NCBI GenBank assembly: GCA_934613185.1
Contig: CAKTSO010000014.1
Span: forward strand, 1 to 22,415
Direction of reading: 5' to 3'
DNA length: 22,415 bases
Source of the DNA: an uncultured Clostridia bacterium
GTDB lineage: Bacteria; Bacillota; Clostridia; Christensenellales; Maliibacteriaceae
Part shown: piece by piece, positions 1-8,007 of the stretch
How positions within the stretch are numbered: position 1 is the stretch's first letter
How the letters are laid out: every line of letters starts with the position of its first letter
Program-made: the position numbers and the translations under genes
The notes under the pieces: model-generated
The model's input: only the letters and a program-made list of their open reading frames with translations
Databases searched by the model: none
Told to the model about the DNA's origin: nothing

Positions 1-1540
1 TGTCGATCCACTCGCGGTTGAACGGCTCTTTGTCGTTGCGGTTGTCGGGATAGCGCAGGAAGTACCAGCTCGAGCAGACGAACGTATCGAGCGTATCGGG
101 ATCGCGCGTGGCGTCGCCGCCGCACTTGGGGCACTTGCAGTGCATAAAGCCCGCGTGTTTTTTCAGGGGCGACTGGCCGTCGGGCGTGAAGTCGACGTCG
201 TAGGGCAGCTCGACGGGAAGATCCTCCTCCGGGACGGGCAGCGTGCCGCACTTGTCGCAGTAGATGATCGGGATCGGCGCGCCCCAGTAGCGCTGACGGG
301 AAACGAGCCAGTCGCGCAGACGGTAATTGACCTTGAAGCTGCCCTGACCCTTTTCTTCGAGCATTTTGGTGATCGCCTCGCGCGCCTCGTCGACCTTCAT
401 GCCGTCGAACTGCGCGGAATTGACCATCACGCCGTCATGGCTGCAGAACGGCAGCGCATCGTCGACGTCGGGGTTCGCCACGACGCGTTCGATGGGCAGA
501 GAATACTTGGTCGCAAATTCAAAGTCGCGCTCGTCGTGCGCGGGAACGGCCATGACCGCGCCCGTGCCGTAAGTGGCGAGGACGTAATCGGCGATGTAGA
601 TCGGGACCTTTCGGCCGTTGACGGGGTTGACGCAATAGGCGCCGGTGAACACGCCGGTCTTCTCGCGGGTAGACGACAGGCGATCGATCTCGCTGGCGCG
701 GGAAGCCATGAGCTTATACTCCTCCACCGCTTCGCGCTGCGCATCCGTCGTGATCTTGTCCACAAGCGGATGCTCGGGCGCAAGCACGGCGTACGTCACG
801 CCGAAAAGCGTGTCGGCGCGGGTCGTGAACACGCGCATTTCGTCGTCCGAATCGGCGATTTTAAAGATGACCTCGCTGCCGGTGGACTTGCCGATCCAGT
901 TGCGCTGCATCTGCTTGGTCTTCTCCGGCCAGTCGATCGTGTCGAGTTTTTCAAGCAGCTCCTCCGCGTAGTTCGTGATCTTGAGGAACCACTGCGTCAG
1001 ATTGCGGCGCTGCACAAGCGTGTGGCAGCGTTCGCAGGTGCCGTCCGCCATGACCTGCTCGTTGGCAAGCACCGTGTTGCACGACGGGCACCAGTTGACG
1101 GGCGCTTCGCGGCGCTCGGCCAGGCCGTGCTTATACATTTGAACGAACATCCACTGCGTCCACTTGTAATAATCCGGCATGCAGGAGACGACTTCGTAAT
1201 CCCAGTCGAAGGAAGCGCCCATGCGGCGAAGCTGGCCTTCCATCGTCTCGATGTTTTTCAGCGTGGAATCCTTGGGATGGATGCCGGTTTTGATGGCATA
1301 GTTCTCCGCCGGAAGTCCGAAGGCGTCGAAGCCCATCGGATGGAACACGTTATAGCCCTGCATGCGCTTGAAGCGCGCCCAGCTGTCGGTCGGGCCATAG
1401 TTGAACCAATGGCCGACGTGAAGCTTCGCGCCCGAGGGATAGGAAAACATTTCAAGGCAGTAGAGCTTCTTTTCCGGATGCGACCGGTCGAAGCTGTACA
1501 GATGCGTCTCCTCCCAACGCTTGCGCCACTTTTCTTCCAT
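1..1540 (-). CDS. leuS: Leucyl-tRNA synthetase, partial (C-terminal part beyond left edge)
   Basis: Class I aminoacyl-tRNA synthetase that charges tRNA-Leu in the cytoplasm. About 513 codons are present and the KMSKS motif and anticodon-binding domain lie outside the window. The N-terminus reads MEEKWRKRWEE, followed by the FSYPSGAKLHVGHW segment with the HIGH-type motif HVGH. A zinc-ribbon-like CPSC...CERC pair follows in the region of residues 150-170, then the CP1 editing region and a second CKCPKC cysteine cluster before the SSWYFLRY segment at the window edge. ATG at 1540 is preferred. An in-frame ATG at 1549 would add three residues, and the Shine-Dalgarno signals for both are weak (a distant GAGG and an AGTGGA). 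The gene has its own promoter just after holA. Identification is from conserved motifs and is secure. Confidence 0.96.
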   Translation of the reverse strand, partial: MEEKWRKRWEETHLYSFDRSHPEKKLYCLEMFSYPSGAKLHVGHWFNYGPTDSWARFKRMQGYNVFHPMGFDAFGLPAENYAIKTGIHPKDSTLKNIETMEGQLRRMGASFDWDYEVVSCMPDYYKWTQWMFVQMYKHGLAERREAPVNWCPSCNTVLANEQVMADGTCERCHTLVQRRNLTQWFLKITNYAEELLEKLDTIDWPEKTKQMQRNWIGKSTGSEVIFKIADSDDEMRVFTTRADTLFGVTYAVLAPEHPLVDKITTDAQREAVEEYKLMASRASEIDRLSSTREKTGVFTGAYCVNPVNGRKVPIYIADYVLATYGTGAVMAVPAHDERDFEFATKYSLPIERVVANPDVDDALPFCSHDGVMVNSAQFDGMKVDEAREAITKMLEEKGQGSFKVNYRLRDWLVSRQRYWGAPIPIIYCDKCGTLPVPEEDLPVELPYDVDFTPDGQSPLKKHAGFMHCKCPKCGGDATRDPDTLDTFVCSSWYFLRYPDNRNDKEPFNREWID

Positions 1541-1611
1541 TGCTATCATGTCCACTGGTTCATACCTCGCATTTTCAATTTGCATTCGGATCATTCCAGA
1601 AATACGCTTTT

Positions 1612-1640
1612 ATCATATTGCAGCGCGCCCGCGCTGTCAA
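1612..1640 (-). promoter_or_regulatory. leuS promoter
   Basis: TTGACA (1640-1635) and TATGAT (1617-1612) are separated by exactly 17 bp on the minus strand. The -35 box begins 18 bases after the holA stop codon, and the predicted transcript starts near 1605, leaving a leader of about 65 nt. That is too short for a T-box, unlike thrS in the same window. I see no terminator between holA and this promoter, so read-through from holA may also feed leuS. Confidence 0.8.
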
Positions 1641-1658
1641 GGAAAAACACGCCTCGCG

Positions 1659-2696
1659 TCAACCCGCGTACAGCGCCGCGATCTGCGCGAGCGCCGCGTC
1701 GAGCACGAGATCTTCGTCGCGATAGCGCCCCGTCTTCAAGCCCTCCTCCGCGTCAAGCAGAATGTCCAGCGCCGAAAGCGCGCGGGAAAGGCCCGTCGTG
1801 CGCATCTGGTTTTCCAGCGAACGATAGACGAAATCCGCCACGCCGAGTTCTTTTTTGATCTCTGCCGCGGGCATTTTCGCCGCCGCCATCTGGCAAGCGC
1901 GCGCGATCATGCGATACTGCCGCGCCGTCATGTATAAGATCTGAAACGCATCCGCGTCGCCGCGGCGCACGCCCTCGAGCGAGTCGAACGCCTTCTGCAT
2001 TCGCCCCATGCCGAGATGATCGGTGAATGCGAAAATGCGCACGCTCGAGCGATCCTGCGTGATATGGCGCACTATCGACGCGTCGATGCGCGCGCCGGGC
2101 TGCGCATAAAGCGCCATCTTGTCAAGCTCCCCCGCCACTTCGCCCATCGCCGGGCCGACGAAATAATAGAGCATGTTCGCCGCCTCCGCGTCCATCGAAA
2201 ATCCCGCGCGCCGCATGCGGGCGACGATCCAGTCCTGCGCCTCGTTTTCTTTTAAGAAATCGATCAAAACTTCCGCCGCATGGCTCGACAGATATTTTTT
2301 CAATCGGTTGTTGCCCGGTGCTTTGCCGCGCTGCCAGAAAATAAGGCGCACGTTTTTCGGCAGCGAATCCAGATATTTGGTCAGTCGATCCGTCGCCGCG
2401 CGAAGCTCGGAAGAAGAGGTCTTCGTCTCCTCGTCGCCGCCGAACAGCGCACAGTCGCGCACGACGACGAGCTTTTCCTCCGCCATCATCGGCGGCGTCA
2501 TGCACGCGGCAATGATCGCCTCGTCCGTCGCCGCGCGAAGGAAATTGACGTTGAATTCCGGCATGACCGGCGGCGCGAGCTTTTCGTAAAGCTGCTCGTA
2601 GAGCCGATCTTTGACGTATTCTTCCTCGCCGTGCAGAAAATAGATCTGTTCAAACTCGCCCGATTTGATCTGCTTGGATAACTGTTTATAATTCAT
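1659..2696 (-). CDS. holA: DNA polymerase III subunit delta (HolA)
   Basis: Clamp-loader delta subunit, which opens the beta sliding clamp during replication. The 345-aa product has the usual family length. It starts MNYKQLSKQIKSGEFEQIYF, the standard delta N-terminus with a (I/V)YFLHGEEEY segment that replaces a true Walker A loop. An AAA+-like domain follows (roughly residues 20-210) and then the helical collar (roughly 215-345, including the region around QYRMIARA). Its ATG overlaps the comEC stop as ATGA, so the two are translationally coupled, an arrangement common in Bacillota. A GGCGG-containing purine stretch inside the comEC 3' end can serve as ribosome-binding site. No terminator is visible after the gene. 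Confidence 0.95.
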   Translation of the reverse strand: MNYKQLSKQIKSGEFEQIYFLHGEEEYVKDRLYEQLYEKLAPPVMPEFNVNFLRAATDEAIIAACMTPPMMAEEKLVVVRDCALFGGDEETKTSSSELRAATDRLTKYLDSLPKNVRLIFWQRGKAPGNNRLKKYLSSHAAEVLIDFLKENEAQDWIVARMRRAGFSMDAEAANMLYYFVGPAMGEVAGELDKMALYAQPGARIDASIVRHITQDRSSVRIFAFTDHLGMGRMQKAFDSLEGVRRGDADAFQILYMTARQYRMIARACQMAAAKMPAAEIKKELGVADFVYRSLENQMRTTGLSRALSALDILLDAEEGLKTGRYRDEDLVLDAALAQIAALYAG

Positions 2697-5050
2697 CGAT
2701 CGTCCGCCTTTCGAAACCCGCCGTGTGTGTCATAGCCGAAAACGCCGTCCCTTGAGACCAGAAGCGCGCCGCACTCCTTCGTGCAGAACGTATCGATCCC
2801 CGCGCGTTCCAGAAGCTCCGTCGTCTCCTTCGTCGGATGGCCGTAGCGATTGTTCCGGCCCGCGCTGATGAGCGCCGTCTTCGGCCGGACGCGCGCCAGA
2901 AGTTCGGCGCTGACGGAATTTTCGCCGCCGTGATGGGCGACGATCAAAACATCCGACAAAAGCGCGTCGTCGGCAAGTTGTTCCAAAACATCCGCCGACG
3001 CGTCGCCGGGAAACAGAACCGTTTGATCCGAAACGCGAATTTTCAAAACGAGCGAGTCGTCGTTTTCCTCTCCGCCGCTGCCGTGCAGGAGCCGGACTTC
3101 GCCGTTCGGAAACAAATCTTCCAGTTCCTTCGGCGAACAAATATCGGACAGCTTCAGCGTTTCCGCCGTCTCTTCGCCGCAGACGACGGTTTCAATTTGC
3201 AGGTTTTCTCCGATCGCATCGGCAAGCTTCGTATGGTCGCCGTCGCTGTGCGACAGGATCATCGCGTCGATCCGCCCCGCGCCGCAGCGCAGGAGCGCGC
3301 CCGTCAGCTCTCTTTGCGAAACGCCGCCGTAGACGTCCGTTCCGCAGTCGACGAGGATGTTCTTCCCCGCCGTCTTGACAAGCGCGCACTGCCCCTGCCC
3401 TACGTCAAACAGATAGACGCCCTCGCTTGCGCGGCTGCACCAAAAGCACACAAAGCACGACACCGTCAATGCCGCACACAGCACGCTTTGCACCGCGCGG
3501 CGTTTTTTGCCATGCCATAGAAAATAGGAAGAGAATCCGAACAAAACGACAAAAAACAGGATTCGGAGCCAAACGGGCAGCCAAAACGGCGCCGCAAAAT
3601 CCGGCAGAAGTTTTGAAAACAGGCGCGTCAGCCAAAGGACGGCGGAAAAAAGCGCGCCGGTAATTTCCCCGAACAGCGGCGCAAACGCGCCGACGAGATC
3701 AAACGCGACCGTCAGCCAGCAGGAACACAGAAGAAGCCCCGCCAGCGGCACGACGATCGGATTGAGCAAAAGAGAAGACAGCGGCGTCGAACCGAAGATG
3801 CAGAGCATGCACGGCGTCACGCCGAGCTGCGCCGAAAGCGACACGCCGACGGTCGTCCCCACCGCTTTTGCAAACGGCAGACGGATCTTTTGAAGAGCGC
3901 GCGTCAAAACGCGGGAAACATCGCGGCCGATCAGGACGATCGTCCCCGCGGCGGCGAAAGAAAGCCGAAATCCCGCCGAGAACACGGCGAGCGGGTCAAA
4001 CGATAAAATCACGATCGCGGCCGCGGCAAGCGAGCACAACCCGTCGGCCTTTCTTCGTACCATCGGCGCGAACGTCATGATCGAAAACAGGATCGCCGCG
4101 CGCTGCGCCGACGGCGACGCCCCGCAGACGAGAACGTAAAACCCAATCACCAAAACGCTCAAGAGGCCGCGCGCAAAAAGAGGCAGCGGAAGCCGCCGCA
4201 GCAAAAACGCAAGCGCCGCGGCCGTCGCGCCGATATGAAGCCCGGATACGGCGAGGAGATGCAAAATGCCGCCGTCGCGGAAGACGGCATAGGTCTCGTC
4301 GTCGACATAGGAAGAATCGCCCACGAGCATTCCGTACGAAAGCGCGGCGCAATTTTCCTCGGGCACGTTTTCAAAAAGCGCACGCTTGATCCTTTCGCGA
4401 ACGCGCTGCAAAAAGCCCTCTATGCGCAGCCGAACGCGCAGCGGCAGGTCGAGCGCCGCGTCCTCGGTTTTCAGCTGTTCCGCATTTGAAAAATAGATCA
4501 GCCCGTTGTAGCGCGCGTTGGAAAGCGTCGTCAAGCGGCTGCCTGGATTATGATAGCTCCGTTTCACCTTCTGCGCGCAGCGGCATCGAATCGTCTGCCC
4601 GACGTGAAGTTCGGGCGCATCTTCGTCCAGCCAGAGCGAATACGCGCCACGAAGCCGCGCCCCGTTGACCGTCACGCGGTCGATCTTCGCACGCGCTCGA
4701 TTGTCTTCCTGCATCTCGATCTGCGTCACGACCGCCGAAAGCTCGACTTCTTCGCCGGAAACCGTCCGCCGCGCAAGATCGAGCGGCAAAAGCACCAAAC
4801 GACATACACCGATACCCAACGCAAAAAATGCCAAAAGCGCGATCGCGCGTCGGCGCGTCTTTTTCCCGATGCAAAAACTCAAAAACGCCGCGGCCAAAAC
4901 GCCGCACATGACGTAATTTTCCCACGCGAAAAGCGTGATGCCCGAAATCATTGACGCCGCGAGCAGCACAACAAAGCGGTCGCCCGTCCATTGTTCGGCG
5001 GCGGCCGCCTTCACGCGCGATGCGATTGTACTCTTTCGCGCTGCGTCCAT
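2693..5050 (-). CDS. comEC: ComEC/Rec2 family DNA internalization channel protein
   Basis: Polytopic membrane protein that forms the channel for single-stranded DNA uptake in competent cells. The 785-aa product has the full family architecture: two or three N-terminal membrane segments, a DUF4131-like soluble domain (roughly residues 60-200), the multi-helix Competence domain (roughly 230-510) containing GILHLLAVSGLHIG, and a C-terminal metallo-beta-lactamase-like domain (roughly 545-785). That last domain carries DVGQGQ, the metal motif SHSDGDH near residue 600 and HHGGENS. GAGGG lies 5-6 nt upstream of the ATG and overlaps the stop of the preceding MBL gene. The intact reading frame argues for function, but no other competence genes (comEA, comGA) are in the window, so whether the cell is competent cannot be judged here. 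Confidence 0.95.
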   Translation of the reverse strand: MDAARKSTIASRVKAAAAEQWTGDRFVVLLAASMISGITLFAWENYVMCGVLAAAFLSFCIGKKTRRRAIALLAFFALGIGVCRLVLLPLDLARRTVSGEEVELSAVVTQIEMQEDNRARAKIDRVTVNGARLRGAYSLWLDEDAPELHVGQTIRCRCAQKVKRSYHNPGSRLTTLSNARYNGLIYFSNAEQLKTEDAALDLPLRVRLRIEGFLQRVRERIKRALFENVPEENCAALSYGMLVGDSSYVDDETYAVFRDGGILHLLAVSGLHIGATAAALAFLLRRLPLPLFARGLLSVLVIGFYVLVCGASPSAQRAAILFSIMTFAPMVRRKADGLCSLAAAAIVILSFDPLAVFSAGFRLSFAAAGTIVLIGRDVSRVLTRALQKIRLPFAKAVGTTVGVSLSAQLGVTPCMLCIFGSTPLSSLLLNPIVVPLAGLLLCSCWLTVAFDLVGAFAPLFGEITGALFSAVLWLTRLFSKLLPDFAAPFWLPVWLRILFFVVLFGFSSYFLWHGKKRRAVQSVLCAALTVSCFVCFWCSRASEGVYLFDVGQGQCALVKTAGKNILVDCGTDVYGGVSQRELTGALLRCGAGRIDAMILSHSDGDHTKLADAIGENLQIETVVCGEETAETLKLSDICSPKELEDLFPNGEVRLLHGSGGEENDDSLVLKIRVSDQTVLFPGDASADVLEQLADDALLSDVLIVAHHGGENSVSAELLARVRPKTALISAGRNNRYGHPTKETTELLERAGIDTFCTKECGALLVSRDGVFGYDTHGGFRKADDR

Positions 5051-5059
5051 GACAATCCC

Positions 5060-5806
5060 TCAAATTTCGATCTCGTCCGACGGATGAAGCAGCCGCGCCG
5101 CGGGAAATTCCGCCCGCGCCTGGGAAAGCAGAACGTCTTCCTTCACATACGGCGGCAGATGCCCGAGATACAGCGCCGAAACGCCCGCATCTTTCGTAAG
5201 CCGCCCGCAATCTGCCGCGCTCAAATGCGGCGCGCTCTCGCTCCAATCTTCGTTCCGAAGCCCGCAGTCGGCCAAGATCGCGTCCGTACCGCGCGCCTGC
5301 TCGGCAAGCCTGTCCATCGTATTCGTATCACCCGTGTAATACAGGCACTTTTGTCCGTCGGACGCCTTCACACCGAAACACGGCAGCGGATGCCGCGCGT
5401 CGGTAAACGCAAGGCAAAACGGGCCGACCCACGCCGTATCCCCCGGCTTTACGAAGTGAAAATCAAAATGCTCCGCGCCCGGCAGATGCGTCACGAACGA
5501 CGCCATGTCCGCCGGCTCGTTCGGCAAATAAACGGGAATGCGAAACTCCGCGTCGAGCATCCCCTTCATTTTTTCAAACTGAACCGTCGTCGTCAGCATC
5601 GGAAAATCGCTGATATGGTCGAAGTGAAAATGCGTCAGCACGACCGCGGAAAGCTGCCCGGGTTTGATCGCGCGCCACAGCTTCGGCACGACGCCGCAGC
5701 CGCACTCCAGCAGCAGATTCGTATCATTGCTCGTCAAAAGATAGCCCGACGTTCCCGCATCCGCCGCGGGATACGGACCGCTGCACCCCAAAACCGTCAA
5801 ACGCAT
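5060..5806 (-). CDS. MBL-fold metallo-hydrolase (YhfI / RNase Z-like)
   Basis: A 248-aa cytosolic hydrolase of the metallo-beta-lactamase superfamily, in the RNase Z/YhfI-like branch. The sequence shows a short N-terminal strand MRLTVLGCSGPYP, the metal-binding motif H59-x-H61-x-D63-H64 (HFHFDH), the YTGDT segment holding a likely bridging Asp near residue 155, and LGHLPP near residue 215 for the last His. The long insertion of tRNA-processing RNase Z enzymes is absent, so tRNA 3' processing is not implied and the substrate is unknown. AAAGGA upstream of the ATG serves as ribosome-binding site. The gene lies 32 bp after the methyltransferase and 9 bp before comEC, so it is probably in one operon with them. 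Confidence 0.88.
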   Translation of the reverse strand: MRLTVLGCSGPYPAADAGTSGYLLTSNDTNLLLECGCGVVPKLWRAIKPGQLSAVVLTHFHFDHISDFPMLTTTVQFEKMKGMLDAEFRIPVYLPNEPADMASFVTHLPGAEHFDFHFVKPGDTAWVGPFCLAFTDARHPLPCFGVKASDGQKCLYYTGDTNTMDRLAEQARGTDAILADCGLRNEDWSESAPHLSAADCGRLTKDAGVSALYLGHLPPYVKEDVLLSQARAEFPAARLLHPSDEIEI

Positions 5807-5838
5807 GCCATTGATTTCCTTTCGTTACGCCCTATTCG

Positions 5839-6627
5839 TTACGACAATCGAAGCCAGGTGTAAGCAAAGATCCCCGTGGCGACCGCCGCGTTGAGCGACT
5901 CCGCCGCGCCGGGCATGGGCAGTTTTAACAATACGCCGCAAAGTTCCGACAGTTCCGCCGACATGCCGCGCGCCTCGCTGCCCGTGACAAGCAGCGTCTT
6001 TTTTTGCCAGACGACATTCGGATCGAACGCATCCTTCCCGTGCAGATGCGTCCCGACGGCGCAGTATCCCTGCATTTTGTAAAATTTCGCCGTCTCGCAG
6101 GCGTCTTTTGCATGAACGACCGGCAGATGAAAGATCGACCCCATCGTCGCGCGCACGGTCTTTGGCGCATAGGCATCCGCGCACTCGCCGCACAAAATCA
6201 CCGCATCCGCGCCGACGGCATCCGCCGTGCGAATGATCGTGCCGACGTTTCCCGGATCGGCGACGGATTCCAGAAGGCAGACGAGGCCGCCCTTTGGCTT
6301 CGGCAGCGAAAAATCCGGCAGACGCACGAGCGCGGCGATCCCCTGCGGGCTGACGGTGTCCGAGAGCTTCTCCATCACATGTTCCGCCACGCAGACGATC
6401 GGCACGTTCCCTGCCCGCGCCAGATTTAAAATTTCCGAAAACGCTTCCGTTTTGGATTCGCAGACGAGCACCTCCGCCACGTCCGCGCCGCTTTGCAGCG
6501 CCTCGATCGTCAACAGATCGCCGTCGGCGATGAAAAGCCCTGCCTCGATTCGATTCTTTTTCTGTTTCAGCCCCCGCACGCATTTGACATGCGCGTTGGA
6601 AAGGCTTGTGATGATTTGCATATCCAT
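5839..6627 (-). CDS. TrmH/SpoU family RNA 2'-O-methyltransferase
   Basis: SAM-dependent 2'-O-ribose methyltransferase, probably acting on 23S rRNA or tRNA. The N-terminal SpoU substrate-binding segment (NAHVKCVRGLKQKKNRIEAG, about residues 9-28) precedes the knotted SPOUT domain. Its three motifs are visible: DPGNVGTIIRTADAVGA (motif 1), TGSEARGMS (motif 2) and LPMPGAAESLNAAVATGI (motif 3). ATG at 6627 or 6621 could start the protein and neither has a Shine-Dalgarno sequence. A TATAAT box lies 6 nt upstream of 6627, so translation may begin at or near the 5' end of the mRNA. Position right after rplT is common for this family in Clostridia. The exact target nucleotide cannot be told from sequence. 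Confidence 0.92.
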   Translation of the reverse strand: MDMQIITSLSNAHVKCVRGLKQKKNRIEAGLFIADGDLLTIEALQSGADVAEVLVCESKTEAFSEILNLARAGNVPIVCVAEHVMEKLSDTVSPQGIAALVRLPDFSLPKPKGGLVCLLESVADPGNVGTIIRTADAVGADAVILCGECADAYAPKTVRATMGSIFHLPVVHAKDACETAKFYKMQGYCAVGTHLHGKDAFDPNVVWQKKTLLVTGSEARGMSAELSELCGVLLKLPMPGAAESLNAAVATGIFAYTWLRLS

Positions 6628-6633
6628 ATCGAC

Positions 6634-6660
6634 ATTATAAAGCAAAAGCGCGCAAAACAA
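6634..6660 (-). promoter_or_regulatory. Promoter of the TrmH-family gene, nested in the rplT terminator tail
   Basis: A perfect TATAAT (6639-6634) lies 6 nt before the ATG at 6627. The best -35-like hexamer, TTGTTT (6660-6655), falls inside the T-tract of the rplT terminator with a short 15-bp spacer. The expected start point is at or next to the ATG, which implies a leaderless or nearly leaderless transcript. Confidence 0.55.
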
Positions 6661-6701
6661 AAGCGCCGATCCTCTTCTTATAAACAGAAGAAAATCGACG
6701 C
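6654..6701 (-). terminator. Intrinsic terminator of the infC-rpmI-rplT operon
   Basis: On the minus strand a stacked imperfect hairpin forms from GCG, CGAT and TCTTCT pairing with AGAAGA, ATCG and CGC around a 7-nt loop (plus positions 6663-6701). It is followed by TTTTGTTTT (6662-6654). It starts 17 bases after the rplT stop codon. Confidence 0.75.
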
Positions 6702-6717
6702 AGATTCTTCGATGCCG

Positions 6718-7074
6718 TTAGGCGATCGCCTTTTTGGCGGCCTCGACGAGCTTGGCGAAAGCGGCGGGATCGTTCACGGCAAGGTCGGCGAGGATCTTGC
6801 GGTTGACCTGGATGTCCGCCTTCTTCAGACCGTCGATGAAGCGGGAGTAAGACATGCCGTTGACGCGGGCCGCAGCGTTGATACGGGCGATCCACAGACG
6901 ACGGAAGTCACGCTTGCGAAGGCGACGACCGGTGTAAGCGTAGGACAGGGACTTCATAACCTGCTGGTTCGCGGCGCGGAAATGCTTGCCGCGCGCGCCG
7001 AAGTAACCCTTGGCCAGTTTCATTATTTTACGGTGGCTTTTGCGACCGTTTACTGCACGTTTAATACGAGCCAT
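6718..7074 (-). CDS. rplT: 50S ribosomal protein L20
   Basis: Ribosomal large-subunit assembly protein of 118 aa, the normal bacterial length. It begins MARIKRAVNGRKSHRKIMKL and contains the conserved GRRLRKRDFRRLWIARINAA stretch in the globular C-terminal half. The N-terminal basic extension binds 23S rRNA. GGAGG lies 9 nt before the ATG. It is the last gene of infC-rpmI-rplT. In Bacillus subtilis L20 is the autorepressor of this operon and acts on the infC leader. The same may hold here because a leader attenuator is present. Confidence 0.98.
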   Translation of the reverse strand: MARIKRAVNGRKSHRKIMKLAKGYFGARGKHFRAANQQVMKSLSYAYTGRRLRKRDFRRLWIARINAAARVNGMSYSRFIDGLKKADIQVNRKILADLAVNDPAAFAKLVEAAKKAIA

Positions 7075-7101
7075 TGGATGTTTCCTCCATTCACCTGACG
7101 A

Positions 7102-7299
7102 TTATTTGTAGGGGATCAGATCGCGCATGTTCTTCTGAACCGTCGCGTCGACGAGCGTGCCCTTGCGCAGATTGCGCTTTCTCTTGCGGGTCTTACCGTT
7201 GAGCAGATGGCTCTTAAAGGCCTTCGCGCGTTTGATCTTCCCAGTCTTCGTCAGCGATAAACGCTTTGCCGCGGCGCGGCGGGTCTTCATCTTAGGCAT
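7102..7299 (-). CDS. rpmI: 50S ribosomal protein L35
   Basis: Small basic ribosomal protein of 65 aa starting MPKMKTRRAAAKRL and rich in Lys/Arg throughout, including GKTRKRKRNLRKG, as expected for L35. A strong AGGAGG lies 9 nt before the ATG. It sits 17 bp after infC and 27 bp before rplT, the canonical three-gene order. Confidence 0.98.
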   Translation of the reverse strand: MPKMKTRRAAAKRLSLTKTGKIKRAKAFKSHLLNGKTRKRKRNLRKGTLVDATVQKNMRDLIPYK

Positions 7300-7316
7300 A
7301 AAAACCTTCCTCCTTC

Positions 7317-7835
7317 TTATTTGGCGCTTTTCGGGGCCAGCACCATGATCATCATGCGGCCTTCCATCGCAGGCCGCCGCTCGATAACATAAATGTCGCC
7401 GAGTTTTTCAAGAAAGCACTCCATCACCTTCCCGCCGACTTCCGTATGGCTCAGCTGACGGCCGCGGAAACGGATCGAAACCTTGACCTTGTCGCCGTCG
7501 CTCAGGAACTTCGTGGCGGCCTTGACGCGGACGTTGATGTCATGATCTTCAATCGTCGGCGACAGGCGCACCTCCTTGAGCTCGACCACTTTCTGGTTTT
7601 TCTTCGCTTCTTTTTCGCGTTTGGCCTGTTCAAACTTGAACTTACCGTAGTTCATGATCTTGCACACAGGCGGCGCCGCATTGGGCACGATCCGAACGAG
7701 GTCCAGCCCGCGTTCTTCGGACAGATCAAGCGCCTTGCCGATCGGCATGATGCCGAGCTGTTCGCCGTTTTCGTCGATCAGACGCACTTCGCGGTCACGG
7801 ATCTGGTCGTTGATCAAAAGATCGTTGGTAGCGAT
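7317..7835 (-). CDS. infC: Translation initiation factor IF-3, probable AUC start codon
   Basis: IF-3 binds the 30S subunit and rejects non-AUG start codons and non-initiator tRNA. The body is typical: N-domain ending VCKIMNYGKFKFEQAKREKEAKK, a Lys-rich linker, then the C-domain with VRVKAATKFLSDGDKVKVSIRFRGR. No in-frame ATG, GTG or TTG lies near the start of homology (NDLLINDQIRDREVRLID). GGAGGTG (7849-7843) is followed by in-frame ATT at 7841 (3 nt from GGAGG, too close) and ATC at 7835 (9 nt, ideal). I choose ATC, giving 172 aa, the usual length. In-frame ATGs at 7916 and 7901 lie in the leader, before or within the attenuator hairpin, without well-placed ribosome-binding sites. A rare start codon is the known autoregulatory device of infC. 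Confidence 0.93.
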   Translation of the reverse strand: MATNDLLINDQIRDREVRLIDENGEQLGIMPIGKALDLSEERGLDLVRIVPNAAPPVCKIMNYGKFKFEQAKREKEAKKNQKVVELKEVRLSPTIEDHDINVRVKAATKFLSDGDKVKVSIRFRGRQLSHTEVGGKVMECFLEKLGDIYVIERRPAMEGRMMIMVLAPKSAK

Positions 7836-7852
7836 TGAAATGCACCTCCATG

Positions 7853-7892
7853 AAACAAATAAAAATTGCGGACGGAAGGATTCCGCCCGCAA
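7853..7892 (-). terminator. Attenuator hairpin in the infC-rpmI-rplT leader
   Basis: A 12-bp stem (TTGCGGGCGGAA paired with TTCCGTCCGCAA, one G-U pair) with the triloop TCC lies at 7866-7892 and is followed on the minus strand by TTTTTATTTGTTT. It is a complete intrinsic terminator placed between the infC promoter and the infC ribosome-binding site, so it must act as a conditional attenuator. By analogy with the Bacillus L20 leader, L20 binding would favour termination. The L20-binding site itself is not demonstrated here. Confidence 0.82.
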
Positions 7893-7978
7893 CAAACGCA
7901 TCGATGTAAAGCGCATGACCTCGGCTGGCAATGCCGCCGGGTGAGAAACGGGCTGTTTCTTCTTCCACTCACTCGATT

Positions 7979-8007
7979 AGTATATGCGCAATTTGACCGT
8001 TTGTCAA
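7979..8007 (-). promoter_or_regulatory. infC-rpmI-rplT operon promoter
   Basis: TTGACA (8007-8002) and TATACT (7984-7979) have a 17-bp spacer. The -35 hexamer overlaps the TGA stop of thrS (8006-8004). The expected start is near 7972, giving a leader of about 137 nt that holds the attenuator. No terminator separates thrS from this promoter. Confidence 0.85.
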
